Origin: Melampsora larici-populina 98AG31
Lineage: Eukaryota; Basidiomycota; Pucciniomycetes; Pucciniales; Melampsoraceae
Assembly: GCF_000204055.1 (NCBI RefSeq)
Contig: NW_006768783.1
Coordinates: forward strand, 1,008,159-1,072,158
Direction: 5' to 3'
Length of the DNA stretch: 64,000 nt
Position numbers and translations under genes: made by a program. The notes under the pieces are model-generated. The model saw nothing but the letters and a program-made list of their open reading frames with translations, did no database searches and was not told the DNA's origin. Positions 24,197 to 36,343 of this stretch are shown here, one piece after another (positions within the stretch are counted from its first letter, which is position 1; each line of letters opens with the position of its first letter).

Positions 24197-26291
24197 ATGA
24201 TGATAGCCATGTTTTTTAGTTCAGTGTGTCTACTCTGTCTTTTCCTTAGTAACGTAATATCAGAGACAGAAGATGAAAAAACATACCCAAGAGAATATAT
24301 ACTCATGGCAGAACAAGTAGGACCCATGATGACACGAAGAAATTTAGATTCCAATAATGAAGGAGAAGAGAATGTAGAAGTTTCAAATGTAATACCAGTA
24401 ACACTTTCATTTGTTTTATCACCACTTGGACAAGTTTTAGTACAACCTTCAGATCAATTTCCGAATTTAACTGAAAGCATTACGTCTTCAAATACAAAAC
24501 CACCACCTGATAAATTTAGGTTATTAGATTCAAATGGAATTGAAAGATTGACAATACCTACAATACCTAGCTTAGCTCAAATCTCTACATTCCAATCACA
24601 TTTACCGATTGATACACATCTTGGATTTAGTTCTGAAAAAGGTGTTCTCAAGAGACCTACTATCGCTACTTATTATCCTGATTGGAATCTTGATGTCTTA
24701 GCACCTGAACAGATAGATTACTCGAAATATGACTTGATTGCTTTTGGTAAGCTGAAAATAATTTCACATCCAAGTATCACTTTACATGTTCAAATTCTCT
24801 TCAGGTTGATTAAAAATAACTCTTATTTTCCGATTTGAATGATCTGACGGCTTTTTTCTGATGATGTTTTTTTTATTTTAAAACACTTTAGCATTCGCCA
24901 TACCAACTGAAGATTTCAGTATTAAATTTACACAAGATGATTCGATTCAAACTTTGGATAAACTTGTTAAATATGCACATGGAAATCATACATTAGTTTG
25001 TTTATCAATCGGTGGATGGGATGGATCTAAATATTTTTCTTCTGCTGTTAAAACTGCTTCGAATAGAGAAACGTTTGCAAATAATATTATTAAGATTGCA
25101 CATCAACACAAAGTAGATGGTGATTTGTTTTCATATATAAATCATAGAATTCACTCGTCTCATACTTATACTTTATGTGGATTTATTGATTATTTTCAGG
25201 AATTGATATCGATTGGGAGTATCCGGCTCAAGCGGGTATAGCAGATAATACGGTGGATGATAATGATTCAACTGCGATGTTATTGTTTTTTCATTTATTG
25301 AGAGACAAGTTGGGTCCTTCAATGATTCTTTCGGCTGCAGTCACCGATTATACTTTTCTTGATAATCATGGTCATCGGATGGTAGATGTTAAAGCCTACG
25401 CAGAAGTCCTGGATCATATTTTGATCATGTCAGTCTTTTTGTCATAATCTCACTTATAGCTCAAAAGACCATCCTTTTCTAACTTATGTTTATTTGGATC
25501 TCGATTTTCAGGAATTATGATTATGATGATGTTTCAGAAACTCCGGGTCCTAATTCGCCTTTTTCAAATGCTTGTGGTGATGCAAGCCAACCTTCAGGTA
25601 ATATGGTTAGCGCCATAAACGCATGGACAGATGCAGGATTTCCAGCTGATAAGATTTTAATGGGATTACCAGCTTATGGTTACATTCATTATGCATCTAT
25701 AACAAAAATGATTCATAGACGTCATAATGAAATCTCACCTAGAACTAGATTCCAACAATATACAGCTCAATCAAATCATCAACTTCATCGACGTCAAAAT
25801 GCTTGCACTGTGTCAAGTGTAAATTGTCAAATTGATAGTTTTTTGGAAAATCAAAAGGATGATGAAATTGATTCATTGGGCAAAGCAGGAAACTTGAAAG
25901 ATTATTCTGGACCTCAAATCACATTTCATGATTTATTTAAATGGGGAGTCCTAGCAAAGAACATTACAAATTCAAAAATCGAGATTATGGCCATTAATGG
26001 ATACAAACTAGGATGGGATACGTGTAGTTCGACAGTGAGTTCATTTTTTTGATCAAATTTTCAAACATAGAAAGTTATCCAACCTCTTGTTTATTCTTTT
26101 TGTTTTTTTAGCCTTATGCTTTCAATGAAGCTACTCAAACGGTTGTCAATTTTGATGATACCAGATCAATTGCAATCAAATCAGCATATGCATTAAAAGT
26201 TGGGATCGGTGGGGTTGGATTTTGGGATTTAACTGGTGATCCTCATTCAGTTTTAACTAATGTAGCTAGAGCGATTTTGAAAAAGACGTAG
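24197..26291 (+). CDS. secreted GH18 chitinase (class V)
   Basis: Endo- or exo-chitinase, hydrolysing chitin with a retaining, substrate-assisted mechanism. Exons 24197-24746, 24892-25119, 25200-25428, 25512-26034 and 26112-26291 join in phase to 569 aa. The first ~22 residues (MMIAMFFSSVCLLCLFLSNV) are a signal peptide. The catalytic domain starts near residue 155: ATYYPDW, LSIGGWDGSKYFS (beta-3 motif), then GIDIDWEYP with the DxDxE catalytic triad and Glu as acid, LMGLPAYGY, and GVGFWDLTGD for the last strand. A ~130-residue N-terminal extension of unknown role precedes the domain. No chitin-binding module or GPI signal is seen. Confidence 0.95.
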
Positions 26292-26938
26292 AGGGAGATT
26301 TGAATTTTCTGTGTTTTGGATTATTTTTATTCAGTATTTTTACATATTCTAATGGGTAGTTATTAAGTTATGGTTTTGTTTTCTTCTTCTTGGTTTATTT
26401 AATTCATTTGTGGGGTTAGTGAATAATTTTGTGAATGGATGTATATAAAGAGAGTATTAAGCAAAATCAAATCAAGGTATGTATGCCTCTAGGAATTTTC
26501 TACGGATTTTTCTTTGATGAATACTTTTTTGTTTAACATCACTTGTATTTCAACCTCCAATAATTCCGGACAAGTTTTTGTTTGAACAATGAATTAAACT
26601 GGGAAGAGTGATATTTTTAAGTTTGAGTGGTGGATAACTGGTGTCTAATAACTCCTTGAAGAGATTGTAAAATTCATAACCTCAGGCATTTTCAAAAATC
26701 AATCTCATTTGGTTTGATTTTCATTTTCTAAAGTGAAATTTGATCCTGATGATGATGTATCATTGCTGGTGATTTCCAACAATACACAGTGACATAAAGC
26801 ATTACAAGAGTGTTGAGAATTGATTGAGATCGATCAAGTGAAAAGAAAGAACAAGTGAAAAGGGTAAAAAAGGATTTGAAGAGTAAAACTATGGGTTCTG
26901 CTGTATCAGTCTGATTTATGGTTTATCAAAGGTTCAAA
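26292..26938. other. intergenic, chitinase 3' flank
   Basis: AT-rich 3' flank of the chitinase gene up to the left end of the Mutator-like element. No gene or RNA seen. Confidence 0.45.
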
Positions 26939-26975
26939 TATTTTGCGCCCGCCTTACAAGATCCGACGCCCGGTT
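26939..26975 (+). repeat. left terminal inverted repeat of MULE copy 1
   Basis: Begins TATTTTGCGCCCG and continues after 11 nt with CCGACGCCCGG. It matches the right end in inverted orientation. Further inside are GC-rich palindromes (CCGGATATTTTCCGG). Confidence 0.85.
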
Positions 26976-27345
26976 TCCGGATATTTTCCGGGCGCAGCCC
27001 GTTCTCATTTCAAACCGGGCAATTAAGTTTCGATCACGTTTCCGCGTTTCAAATTCAAATTCTTGCTTTCATTTTTCACTTTCACAAACATAGGATAGAA
27101 ATGTACATAGAACAATTTGGCTCAGTGTGTACCGTAGGAACATGTTCCTAGGCATGGATCATGGATTATAAAAATATGTTAATAATTTGTAAAGAAAAGA
27201 GAAAAACAAGTTGTAAAGAAAAGAGAAAAACAAGTGTGCGTGTAAGGTTAAATACTGAGCCCCCCAAAAACACGGTTCCTTCACAACCATCAAATTGACA
27301 AACCAAGTCAAATCATTACAATAAACATACGGGAAAAACATATCG

Positions 27346-29230
27346 CTAGGAACTTTTTTCATTAGTCCACTTATCCAATTGGACTTGATAATGTTTGGTC
27401 CAATTAGGTATTTGGGTAGTGTTGTGCATGGCTGTGTTGCGGTCCTTACCAAAGACCCCTGGAAACGGTAGCGATAGGTCTTTCGGCCCCAAATGGACGA
27501 AGTGCATCTTGTTGATGAATGCCAGTACAATAGGCGCGTTGTTGTTTGGTGGGGTGCGATAGGGGAAAAAGGTATTGCAGTTTGCCTCGTGTGGATCCAA
27601 AAGTATCATTGGACAATCATATGCACTTGCAATGATGTAGCCCATATACGGCATTCGCATCCAGAATTCTTTACCACATTTGGCTTCCTTGCAAGGCAGT
27701 CGAACCAGAAGATCTTGAATCACTTCGTCAGCAAAAGATTGATTTTTTCGTGTAGGCCGGATTGGGGCAGGAGATATCAGGTGTTTATGATCTGTAGCAT
27801 ACAATGACAGCTCAGCTAGTAGTTTACTTCTGACATCTAAGTATGACTGTTCAGTAAAACTTCCAACAGCCACTGCGATCACGTAGTAACCACAATTTCC
27901 ATAAGGGGGGGGATCAAAAGTTGACTGGATGTATGGGACCATGAATTTAGGGAGCTGCTTTAATATTGACTGATCTTGAGGAGACCCCAGTGCGCTCTTT
28001 TCACAAACACGGCTTGATGAACTTGGGTTACCAAGGTAGTACTCGTCTTCTTCCTCCATCGGAAAAACCGCAATCCCAAAAGCACGGCTGGCTTCAAGCG
28101 TATGTCGGACCTTTGGATTGCTGCTAGCCAGGTGCAAATCTTCGGCAATCAGTATTAAGGTGACCTCGGGAATAAGAACCCGACGCAGGAAGTAATCAGG
28201 TGTAAATGGAGCTGCCTTGGCGACATCTAGCATAGTACTGGCACGTTCAGATAAGAAGATATCGGTTAAAGTTTTCATCAACACCACGAAACCACGATGG
28301 CCATAACTGTTGCGTAAATGATGACGTTAGGATTCAAAAAACGGGTTAAACATAAAAACCAAAATATCTTACTAGCCCGGCTGCTCGATTTCAAATCCAT
28401 CAAGGTCGCCAGACACCCTAAAGATGCATGTTCCCTTTGCCTTCAACTTCATTTCGGCATCATGCAGAAAACTTGATGACACTGATCGATTGATGATCCC
28501 AATAAGATCATCGGCATGATTTTGGATTCTCCTATAAGTCATTGGATACAAGATACCATCTTCCATGAGGTCAAACAACAAATACAAACATGAACCGATA
28601 CATGAAAGGCTCACTTTTCTAACAAACCAAAGTCGATTTCAGTAGGCCATCCCTCGCGGATCCCCAATGGTATCACATCTTGTTCAGACCGATGTAGATC
28701 ACAAAATTCAGCTGTTTGCGGCCACTGCAGATGATTGATCAGCCAAAACGTCCAAGATACTGATAAGATAACCAAACACTTACAGGTAAGTCCATAGCAT
28801 CTTGGTGGCCCACTTGTTTGCGTATGTTGGGCAAAGCAAAGAGGGTAGCTTTCAGACTTAGGAGCTTCTTTGATGGCGCTTCCGGAAGTCGATCATCACA
28901 AAACGGACATAAATTGACTCCTTCATTGTTCGAGGTGTCCAATTGGCTGGACTCTGAGGTTTCAGAATGGTTGGAGTCTTGTTCCAAATCAATAACATTC
29001 TGACTCGTAGACCGAACAATCTTACTGAGCTGGATAGGTGATTCCACAATGGTATTGGGAATATCCACTGTTGGACAGTGATTGGCGCGATGTCCTGGTA
29101 GCTTGCAAAGGCTGCATTTGTATGTGCGCTTCTCTTGGGAAACTTTAGCAGCTTCAACGGGTCCAGAAGGAGGCAAGTGAGAAGTTGATTGTGTTGGTAA
29201 CTGAGATGTTGAAGGAGTCTGTTGAGACTC
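27346..29230 (-). CDS. RTC4-like domain plus OTU cysteine protease, MULE copy 1
   Basis: Follows the transposase and may be spliced to it. In order: zinc knuckle YKCSLCKLPGHRANHCP (CCHC); LCPFCDDRLPEAPSKKLL with a CxxC as in RTC4-like domains; after an intron, FCDLHRSEQDVIPLGIREGW; then RRIQNHADDLIGIINRS (exon near 28540-28370). The last exon (28287-27346) holds DPPPYGNCGYYVIAVAVG, matching the OTU catalytic Asp/Cys motif (D...GNCGF), and HFVHLG with the likely catalytic His. It ends at a stop at 27346. Family knowledge: OTU proteases cleave ubiquitin-type conjugates, and RTC4 was named from telomere-capping genetics. The role in transposition is unknown. The start codon is unclear. Confidence 0.75.
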
Positions 29231-29234
29231 AGGT

Positions 29235-32182
29235 GGTGAAGTAAGTACGAAGTTGATTGAGTCGGTAAGTGAGAACTTGATGCAGTCTTGGAACGTGACT
29301 GAGCAGGTTGCAGTTGACGAAGTTCGGATGAATTAAGCTCTTCCGTTGAATTATCTTTGGAATCCTCATCTAGAGCAAAATCAGCACCATCCAGGATCTC
29401 TGCATCAACCTTTCGAGCAGGACATTTGTTTCTTCTGTGGCCCGGCTTTCCACAATAATGACAAGTTTTGGTAGTTGCCAAGCGAGCCTTCTTGGCTCCC
29501 CGTTCCTCTTCCTCGTTTTCGATCTCAAAATCAGACTTCCATCGTCCATTTTTTTGGGATGCTGATTTTTTGTTACGTGGTCGTCCTTGGGTATCTCTCT
29601 TGACTAAAGCATTGGAGATAGGAACCAGGGAATACCTGTCGGTTTCGATTTTTGCAAGCTCTTCGTAAATCTTGCGGAGAGAGTGTTCGGGGAGACTGAT
29701 CAGTCGGTTTAGCTGGGAGGTCACGGCTTTCTGGAGGTCTTCATAACATCCTGGAGGTGCAAGTAGAGTCATTTTCCATTGCGAGTGAAAGAGGCTTGGT
29801 GATATGTTGTTCGATTCTTGAAGCACATGTGCCAGGTCGTGGGCACATGGCATGCCCCATACACCACGAAAAGTCTTTGAGCACTTCGTTTTCACGGCTT
29901 CGGCAATTGAATCATACTGTTTCTTGACTTTCTTGAGAGCAAAATGAGATATAGTTCCATTGAGTTCTTGAAAGGACAGGGGGAGGCCAATAAGTGTCTT
30001 CCCACTCTCGACTCCAGTCAAAATCACAATCTCCTGGTATTGAGAATCGCCGGCACGTTTGAAAGCTTTGAAACATGTGATAAAGTCCTTGTTATTTCCA
30101 TGAATGAAATTTTTAAGTCGATGGTGTCCGCCTTCGACTCGAGAAGTTGAGGAGTTCCCGAAATGAGGAGTTTGAGATGTGAAAAGGGCGACGAATTTTT
30201 CCGTCCGATAAAGCCATGTTTTCTCAAGGTAATCCAAGATTTGGTGTCTTCGAGCAATTGTTTTAACAGCCAAAAGGTTCTCATCATATTCTTCAGTAGT
30301 AGCGCTTTGCAAAAATTGATTCCAAACTTTCATGAACTCAGTCCACTCGGGTCCCTTGAATTTCTTTTTGCACTTCTTCCCAATGTTATGATTGATGTGC
30401 CAGATGCACAATAAGTGAGTTGAAGTAGGGAAAACTTTGGCAATTGCATTGTACAATGCTGGCTCAGCATCGGTCCAGAAGGTATCAGGAAGAGGAATGC
30501 TAGGGTCGGTGGAGCCGTCATCGCTGTTAAAAACTACCGATTTGAGCTGCTCTAAAGCCCAGACGTATTGTTCCTCGACCTCACTGTGCATAAAACAAAG
30601 AGCTATGGTGAAAGTCTTGTGGGTATTAGTTGTTCCGACGATGTGAAGCAGTGGAAGGTTGAATCGGTTCGTTTTGTAAGTGCAATCGAGTCCAATGACC
30701 GTGGGAAATCGACGGGCTAGATTGATTCCTTCCGGGCTGGCCATGAACAGTGATTGCAGGGTCCCATCACTAGAAGTTGTGATGTGATAGGCCCACTTTT
30801 CCTCCATGATCAAATCGAACAAACCCTGGATGGGTGTTCGACCATCCAACCAAGCATCCCTTTGTCGAGCAAGGGCATTTCAGATATCTCTCACCAGGGG
30901 TTCTGAACCTGGTGCGAAGTTGATTAGTCCACGGATCTGAGTTGCGCTACATCCGGCGGAGGACAAGAGTTCCATCTGACGCATTATCTCGCCGGAGAAT
31001 TGTCGGTTTTTTGAGTGGTTGTGAGGTTCATCGAATGGTGGGTGATTATGTGTATGTTTGGCTGATGTTTTTTCGTCTCGCTTGACCACCCATCGATCCA
31101 AACTTGACAGGTAGTTGAGTGAGACCTCAAATGGACAGTTGGTCATTTTCGATGAAGTTTGACGGACCGTAGCCACAGACTCGATAGGCCGACCCAGCGA
31201 GCATCTGAAATAAATTCGCACTTTCTGGTGATTTTCAGTTTTATTGCTCTTGATGGAGATTCCGTATCCTTGATGTCGAGCCACAGCGTTGAGGTACATG
31301 ATGCCACTTGCCGAAGCTTTGAACCGTTTGCCGTACTTCGGTGGGTTCATGAGACGAACTGGTTCTTGCCCTAGTGGTATAGTCACAAAGGAAAAGAAAA
31401 GGAACCGTCAATAAGTGCCAGTTTCACATCAGAGAGAGGTAATGAAAGAGTGAACAAGACAAACCTATAGGAGGCCAATCCTCGTCCCTCTCAGCCTGAA
31501 GATCAATCAACTCCTCTATGTCCAGAGCCTCGTCTAATTCTTCAGGAGGTTTGATTGAAGTGGGGTTCAGCTTCACTTGAGGTAGTTCAATTGAGTCTGC
31601 AACATCTGTGTTCGTGGTTGGCCTGGTGGTAACAGTACTGGTATCTGGACTGATCAAAGCGGGGTTAGAAGATGAGGTTGGCGGTATTCGTTCAGGGCTA
31701 GGAGGTTGTTGAGTAGGATAATAGATGGGAGACATGCTAGATCCGTTGGTCTGAGAGATGTATGGAGATGGCCAATTCATCATTGGATAGGGTTGAGGGT
31801 GACTGGGTGGATGAATGGGCCCAATAGGCCTTTGAGATGGAAAAGGTTGAGAGATAGTTTCAGCGTTCGGCCAGTAGAACGGAACCGGATACGTATAAGG
31901 GTTCATCTGTTGTGGATTGTACGTTAGAACAGTAGGTGGATGAGGCGGATTATACGATTGATTGAACGATTGAAAACTAGGTATATTATACGATTGTAAA
32001 CCAGGTATGTGAGTTGGACGAGGAGGTATCGGTGGGGGACAAACTGAGGGGACAAGAGTGTTTGTGGAGTTGTTCGAAGCTGGTTGATCTAGTGGCATTG
32101 TCTCTCGAGAAAGAGACACAAGTTGAACAAGGCCCGGGGGAAGACCAATGTTTGCCGAGTCTTTTAAATGCGATGAATCCAT
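29235..32182 (-). pseudogene. MULE transposase with FAR1-type zinc domain, copy 1 (one in-frame TGA)
   Basis: Exon 1 (ATG about 32182 to about 31465) is Pro-rich with many Pro/Tyr motifs and ends EERDEDWPPIG-like. After a short intron (donor GTTTGTC, acceptor CACTAG near 31373) comes the FAR1-like zinc region: YFRCSLG, TNCPFEVSLNY, HTHNHPPF. The DDE domain follows: VIGLDCTYKTNRFNLPLLHI (first Asp), TDAEPALYNAIAKVFP (second Asp), HLLCIWHIN. A SWIM-like motif is TFRGVWGMPCAHDLA, and a CCHC knuckle is CHYCGKPGHRRNKC. A TGA at 30880-30882 interrupts the frame between PLVRDI and NALARQRDAW; both sides are in the same frame. Near 29240 the frame changes to that of the downstream knuckle, by an indel or an unrecognised intron. 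As written it cannot make full-length transposase. Confidence 0.88.
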
Positions 32183-32421
32183 AGAGAAGGCGTTCGACAC
32201 GCAGATTTGGATGGTGACAAAGGTTGAATTGATGTGATTGTCAATGGTTAGACCAAAGCCTGTCAAGGTAAGGAACACCTGTGCCGTGCAAGGGATGAAG
32301 ATGATTATCAGACACTATGAGCACTGAGAGAGGTATGTTTCGTGGCTTGGCCACTTACCATTTTGGGACAGTTCCTTCTTGAGACGTCCGAGGTCCATAA
32401 CGTGACGGAGGAAGATGTACC

Positions 32422-32499
32422 ACTGCCCGGATTGGATGGTGTATTGGATGGTGGTTGATGGTGGACTGCCCGGATTGATTGGATGGTGGTTGATGGTGG
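32422..32499. repeat. subterminal direct repeat in MULE copy 1
   Basis: Two adjacent copies (32422-32464 and 32465-32499) share ACTGCCCGGATTG at one end and GGATGGTGGTTGATGGTGG at the other, differing by an 8-nt insertion. It lies near the transposase 5' end. Confidence 0.8.
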
Positions 32500-32665
32500 A
32501 CAGCCTGACTCTTACATCGTATGCCCGTTTTAGGAATGGACAGCCCTGTATGAGGTGAAAGGGCTGTCGGATGATATATAGCCCGGAATGACTGCGAGCT
32601 GTGCCCAAATTTGGCGCACGCGGGTCCGGGTGGTATGAAGAAAATGCGGATACAGCCCCGGGAAC

Positions 32666-32702
32666 CCCGGGCGTCGGGTAATATCTGACCGGGCGCAAAA
32701 TA
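32666..32702 (-). repeat. right terminal inverted repeat of MULE copy 1
   Basis: Read inward on the minus strand: TATTTTGCGCCCG, 11-12 nt, CCGACGCCCGG. It is the inverted match of 26939-26975. Confidence 0.85.
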
Positions 32703-32989
32703 GCGCTGTCCTTTTTAATTTTCACTGTCACATTTGATCAACAAGAGCACACATCATTACAAATCCATCATTGGATTGAAATCATAAGATGAACCAATAC
32801 TTCCTTGTTGAAGATCAATCACACAGCATTTATTCACTAATACACAGCATCATCCATTTTGAATCAATTGGTAATCAAGAAACTTCATGAAATGTGGACC
32901 ATTAAGCTTACGAAATACTAGGTATAGAAATACCAGTAGGTAAAGTGGTTTGGGCGAAATCCCCAGGCTAAGTGCCTAGGGATGTAAAT

Positions 32990-33555
32990 TACTTCAATAA
33001 ACAAAAACCGACCCTACGGGGTGGCAGCAGAAAAAATTCGCTAACAAACTGACAAAAATATAGTAAAATAATAATAATAATAATAAATAAAAATAATAAA
33101 ATAGAGAAGTAATCGTAACTTTGAAAGGCTGACTAACTGAGTAATAATAATGATAAAAAGGACCACATGAGGTAACATAACCAACCGGATAAAAATATAG
33201 AATTGAAGAAAAAAGTTTTTTTATATAACAAAGATAAACCGTCAAACTGAAAAAATAACACACTTTACATGAGACAAATAATGAAATTGACTAGTAAAAA
33301 GGATCTTGCAAAAGCTACCGGGAAACAAAAAAGGGGTGGGTGGGTTGCTGAAAACCGTTGAGAATGAAGCTAAAGAGCCACGATGATGAGAACTCGATGG
33401 AAAGATAAAATTCGATAGAGTGGTAATCAGCTATGACATCATAGCTGAGATCGCCATGATATACAAAAAGAACCCGACCCGTCAGACTACAAACCTGTAA
33501 CGTTACAGTCCGAATTTTATCCACATTCCCATTGGTTAATAACTAGTTACCAACA
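32990..33555 (-). repeat. solo-LTR-like retrotransposon relic
   Basis: On the minus strand it starts TGTTGGTAACTAGTTATTAA at 33555, the usual start of Copia-type LTRs. It runs T-rich to a CCACCCCGTAGGGTCGG motif near 33007; a similar CCACCCCTTAGGGTCGG is found near 1840 (minus). No pol domain, primer-binding site or matching second LTR is seen nearby. The downstream boundary is not defined. Confidence 0.4.
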
Positions 33556-36343
33556 ACTATTAGTATCAAGAATGTGTGTTGATAAGCCAATCTATATGAA
33601 GACTGATCATAAGCAGAGCAATGGGTATCAGTAATTTGTCATACATCAGTTGAAGACAAAATTGAAGAGTCTCAATGTATGAATTGCTTACTGATCTTGC
33701 ACTAGGATTATTGTTTTATTTTATTTTATTTTATTATTTTTGAGATGGTAAAGAGGGGTTTTGAGAGCTGTTTACCCCTTTCATTGATATGTATATAAAC
33801 TGGTGTGCTTTTGGCAAAATTGGGTTTCCTTTTCTTCTTCATCTCTTACAGAGATTCAATTTTGTTCACCGTTATAAATTTATTTTAACAGTCCTAGGTC
33901 ACACAATGCTCAAACCAGCCTTTCTATCAGAGGTGATTTTTTTGTTTACTTTATATCTATGACAATTTCATTTTGGAATAACATTCTGAGAGAGTTTTGA
34001 GCTATGTTGAGCTTGTTTTTGATACATTGACTTGGTTGGAAGAACACTTCAATTAATATTCTTAAATCCAGATTCACCCTGTCACAATGGCAGGGATTCA
34101 GCACCTTGGCAGGTAAAACACTGGTATCTCTCTGCTTCCCACTTGTGGCTCCTCCTATCAATACAGTGATACCAAAAGCTCTCTGATCTCTGAAAGTGTC
34201 ATAAAAGAATCTGCTTTTGTGGCAAAGCTTTCCATTGTTCTTTTTACATGTGCCTAAATGAGATTTTGTATCCTCCCTCAAACCTGTGCCTTGCCCTTTC
34301 TGTATTCAAAAAGTCTTTGTGATCTACATGACCTTTTTGAAAAGCTTTCTGATTATCAACACCCTTTAATTTTCCATCATGTCAAAAGCATCTTATTGTA
34401 ATTTTTATATTCATTCCCCTATGTGGAGTGGCATCTTGGTTCTCCTTCCCATTTACAAATGGGTATCCCTACATGAACCTTGACTCCATCAACCAGTTAA
34501 GCTCTACGTGCATCCAGCTTTGTTGTATCTGTGCTTTTTCTATTGCAACAAATGTCTTTCTAAATGTTCCAATCACCTATTTTCTAAGCCCATTGTTTCA
34601 ATGGTTTATTGCCACCAACTTACTTGCCACATTTCAAATTTCTTCCGCCATGTAATGTGCATCCATTTTTTGAACTGGCTTTGGCTTAATCATCTATGAA
34701 ACCTGATGCATCAATCTTTATCCTCATCATGTTGCTATTGTTTGGCACATTTCTTGCAAACTCTACTGGACATTGCATGATCATTGACCAGGGAACCTGT
34801 GATCCAGTGGTTGCTGAATATATAAAGCAGAACATTAACAGAACCATTTTTCCCCACAAACCTCACTAATGATTGACATGACCTCCATCACTGCACAAAC
34901 TGAATTTTCAATTTGAACTTGACAACCACTCTTGAACCTCTGACAAGATGCAAATCTACTGCACTGCATATAGTAAGCTTTATCCTGGGTAAGAAACTAA
35001 TTCTGAAATGCCAAAAATGGTTGGTGTGAATATGATTATGAATTGATTATCCATTACATTTTCTTTTCTTGAAAAATTCTCTTTCTTGGTATTGTTCAAT
35101 TGATGATTTTTATTTGGTAAAAGTTTGGATACTCTTAATATGAGTTTCTTAGAAAATAACATACAACAATGAAATTGAAACCAATTATAACATTGCCTGA
35201 AAATGATGGAATGGAAGAGAGGCAAGGTATTTTTTTAAAAAAACACAAGAACAATGATACAACATGAGCAAAAAACACAAGAATACTCATGATCAAACAT
35301 AACACTTGTCATACAAAACAAATGATACACAAGATATGCAAACAATGATAGAAATGCTAAAGCAATGGTAAAAACAAGAGGATAACCAAAAACACAATGT
35401 AAGATCACTCATAAAACAAGCAAGCAGTTATCAATCTAATCATCATAACTTGATGTGTTATTGGTGATGAGACAGTAGGGGACCACCATCTCAACAATAG
35501 CTCTCTTGCACAGTTTTCTTACAGCCCAACAGATAGGGAGGGGCATATGACTTCACTGAGTGAGAGAGTTGATCAGACACGTGGGGCTCACAGATTTCAT
35601 GAAGCTCACACTACCCCAAAAGTAATATCTTCTGTGCAGAAAAGAAAAGTATAGTCATATATTCCTGTAGAAAACTCCCAACAAAACAAAAATGATAAAA
35701 ATAAGTAGCAAGGCACCTTGCACTTCTACTTGATCATTTGTGTTGCATTGATCTTTTCTTATTTTTCAGTCAAACAACTCTTTGAGAACTTTGGCTGGAC
35801 TGGGTTAGGAAAATTATGAAAAAAGTATAAAGGGTAGCAAGCAGCGAGTAGAAAAATGATGAACCACTGCATGTATTTTTACCAATCTTTTGTCTTATTG
35901 GGAGTTTTCTACACACCATACTCTTGGTGTTGTGTCAGGATTTTCAGGAATTGAGCGGCCGGAAATTGTCACAAACCTTCAACAATTATGGTGTACTCCG
36001 CTCACGCTGAGCTATTATGTCATCGAATTGCGGCTAATTCCGAAGTCCGACAGATGCTAGGGACTTTGTTAAGCTAAGCATAGTTGGGGAAATAACTGTG
36101 AAGGTACATTGTAGATTGATGGGATGACCGAGAGGGTCCATATTTTGAAGATAGATTCTAGAAGATGAAAGATTGGTTTAATTGATAAGTTGAAGGTTTT
36201 AGTTCTTAAGTACAATTTTAAACTGATCAAAATTGTAAAATCAGTGGAGCCGGTGCCATTTTAGAAGAGTGAAAGTGTTAAAATTTGATTATTGAAACAA
36301 AAAAACAGATCGATCGATCGATCGATCGTACTTTCAAACAAAA
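33556..36343. other. intergenic, AT-rich, no gene recognised
   Basis: Contains (ATTTT)n at 33713-33737, an A-rich block at 35225-35440 with many ACA/ACAA words, and a GATC tetranucleotide repeat at 36308-36329. Open frames at 33946-34281 (-) and 34428-34655 (+) are without recognised motifs. Old transposon debris is likely but not shown. Confidence 0.4.
36308..36329. repeat. (GATC)n microsatellite
   Basis: Five tandem GATC units 15-36 bp upstream of the prolyl oligopeptidase start, so probably in its 5' UTR or promoter. Confidence 0.85.

Larger units (their letters stand above)
26939..32702 (-). mobile_element. Mutator-like element (MULE) with transposase, RTC4-like and OTU domains, copy 1
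   Basis: About 5.76 kb bounded by inverted termini. The left end reads TATTTTGCGCCCG...CCGACGCCCGG and the right end, on the minus strand, TATTTTGCGCCCG...CCGACGCCCGG with 11-12 nt between the two blocks. All coding parts read on the minus strand: transposase, then RTC4-like, then OTU protease. No clear 8-11 bp target duplication flanks the ends (GGTTCAAA left, GCGCTGTC right), so the copy is old or its termini are misplaced by a few bases. A subterminal direct repeat lies at 32422-32499. Confidence 0.88.

Noticed and set aside
28858..29234. C-terminal part of the long minus transposase frame in copy 1
   Set aside because: After SHLPTQSTS the frame is wrong; the conserved knuckle and CxxC motifs are in a different frame over the same DNA.
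33060..33110. AAT trinucleotide run
   Set aside because: Ordinary microsatellite inside the LTR-like relic; no CRISPR-like spacing exists anywhere in the window.
34428..34699. Overlapping plus-strand frames with hydrophobic residues
   Set aside because: Two frames overlap, neither has splice context or motif; probably AT-rich debris.
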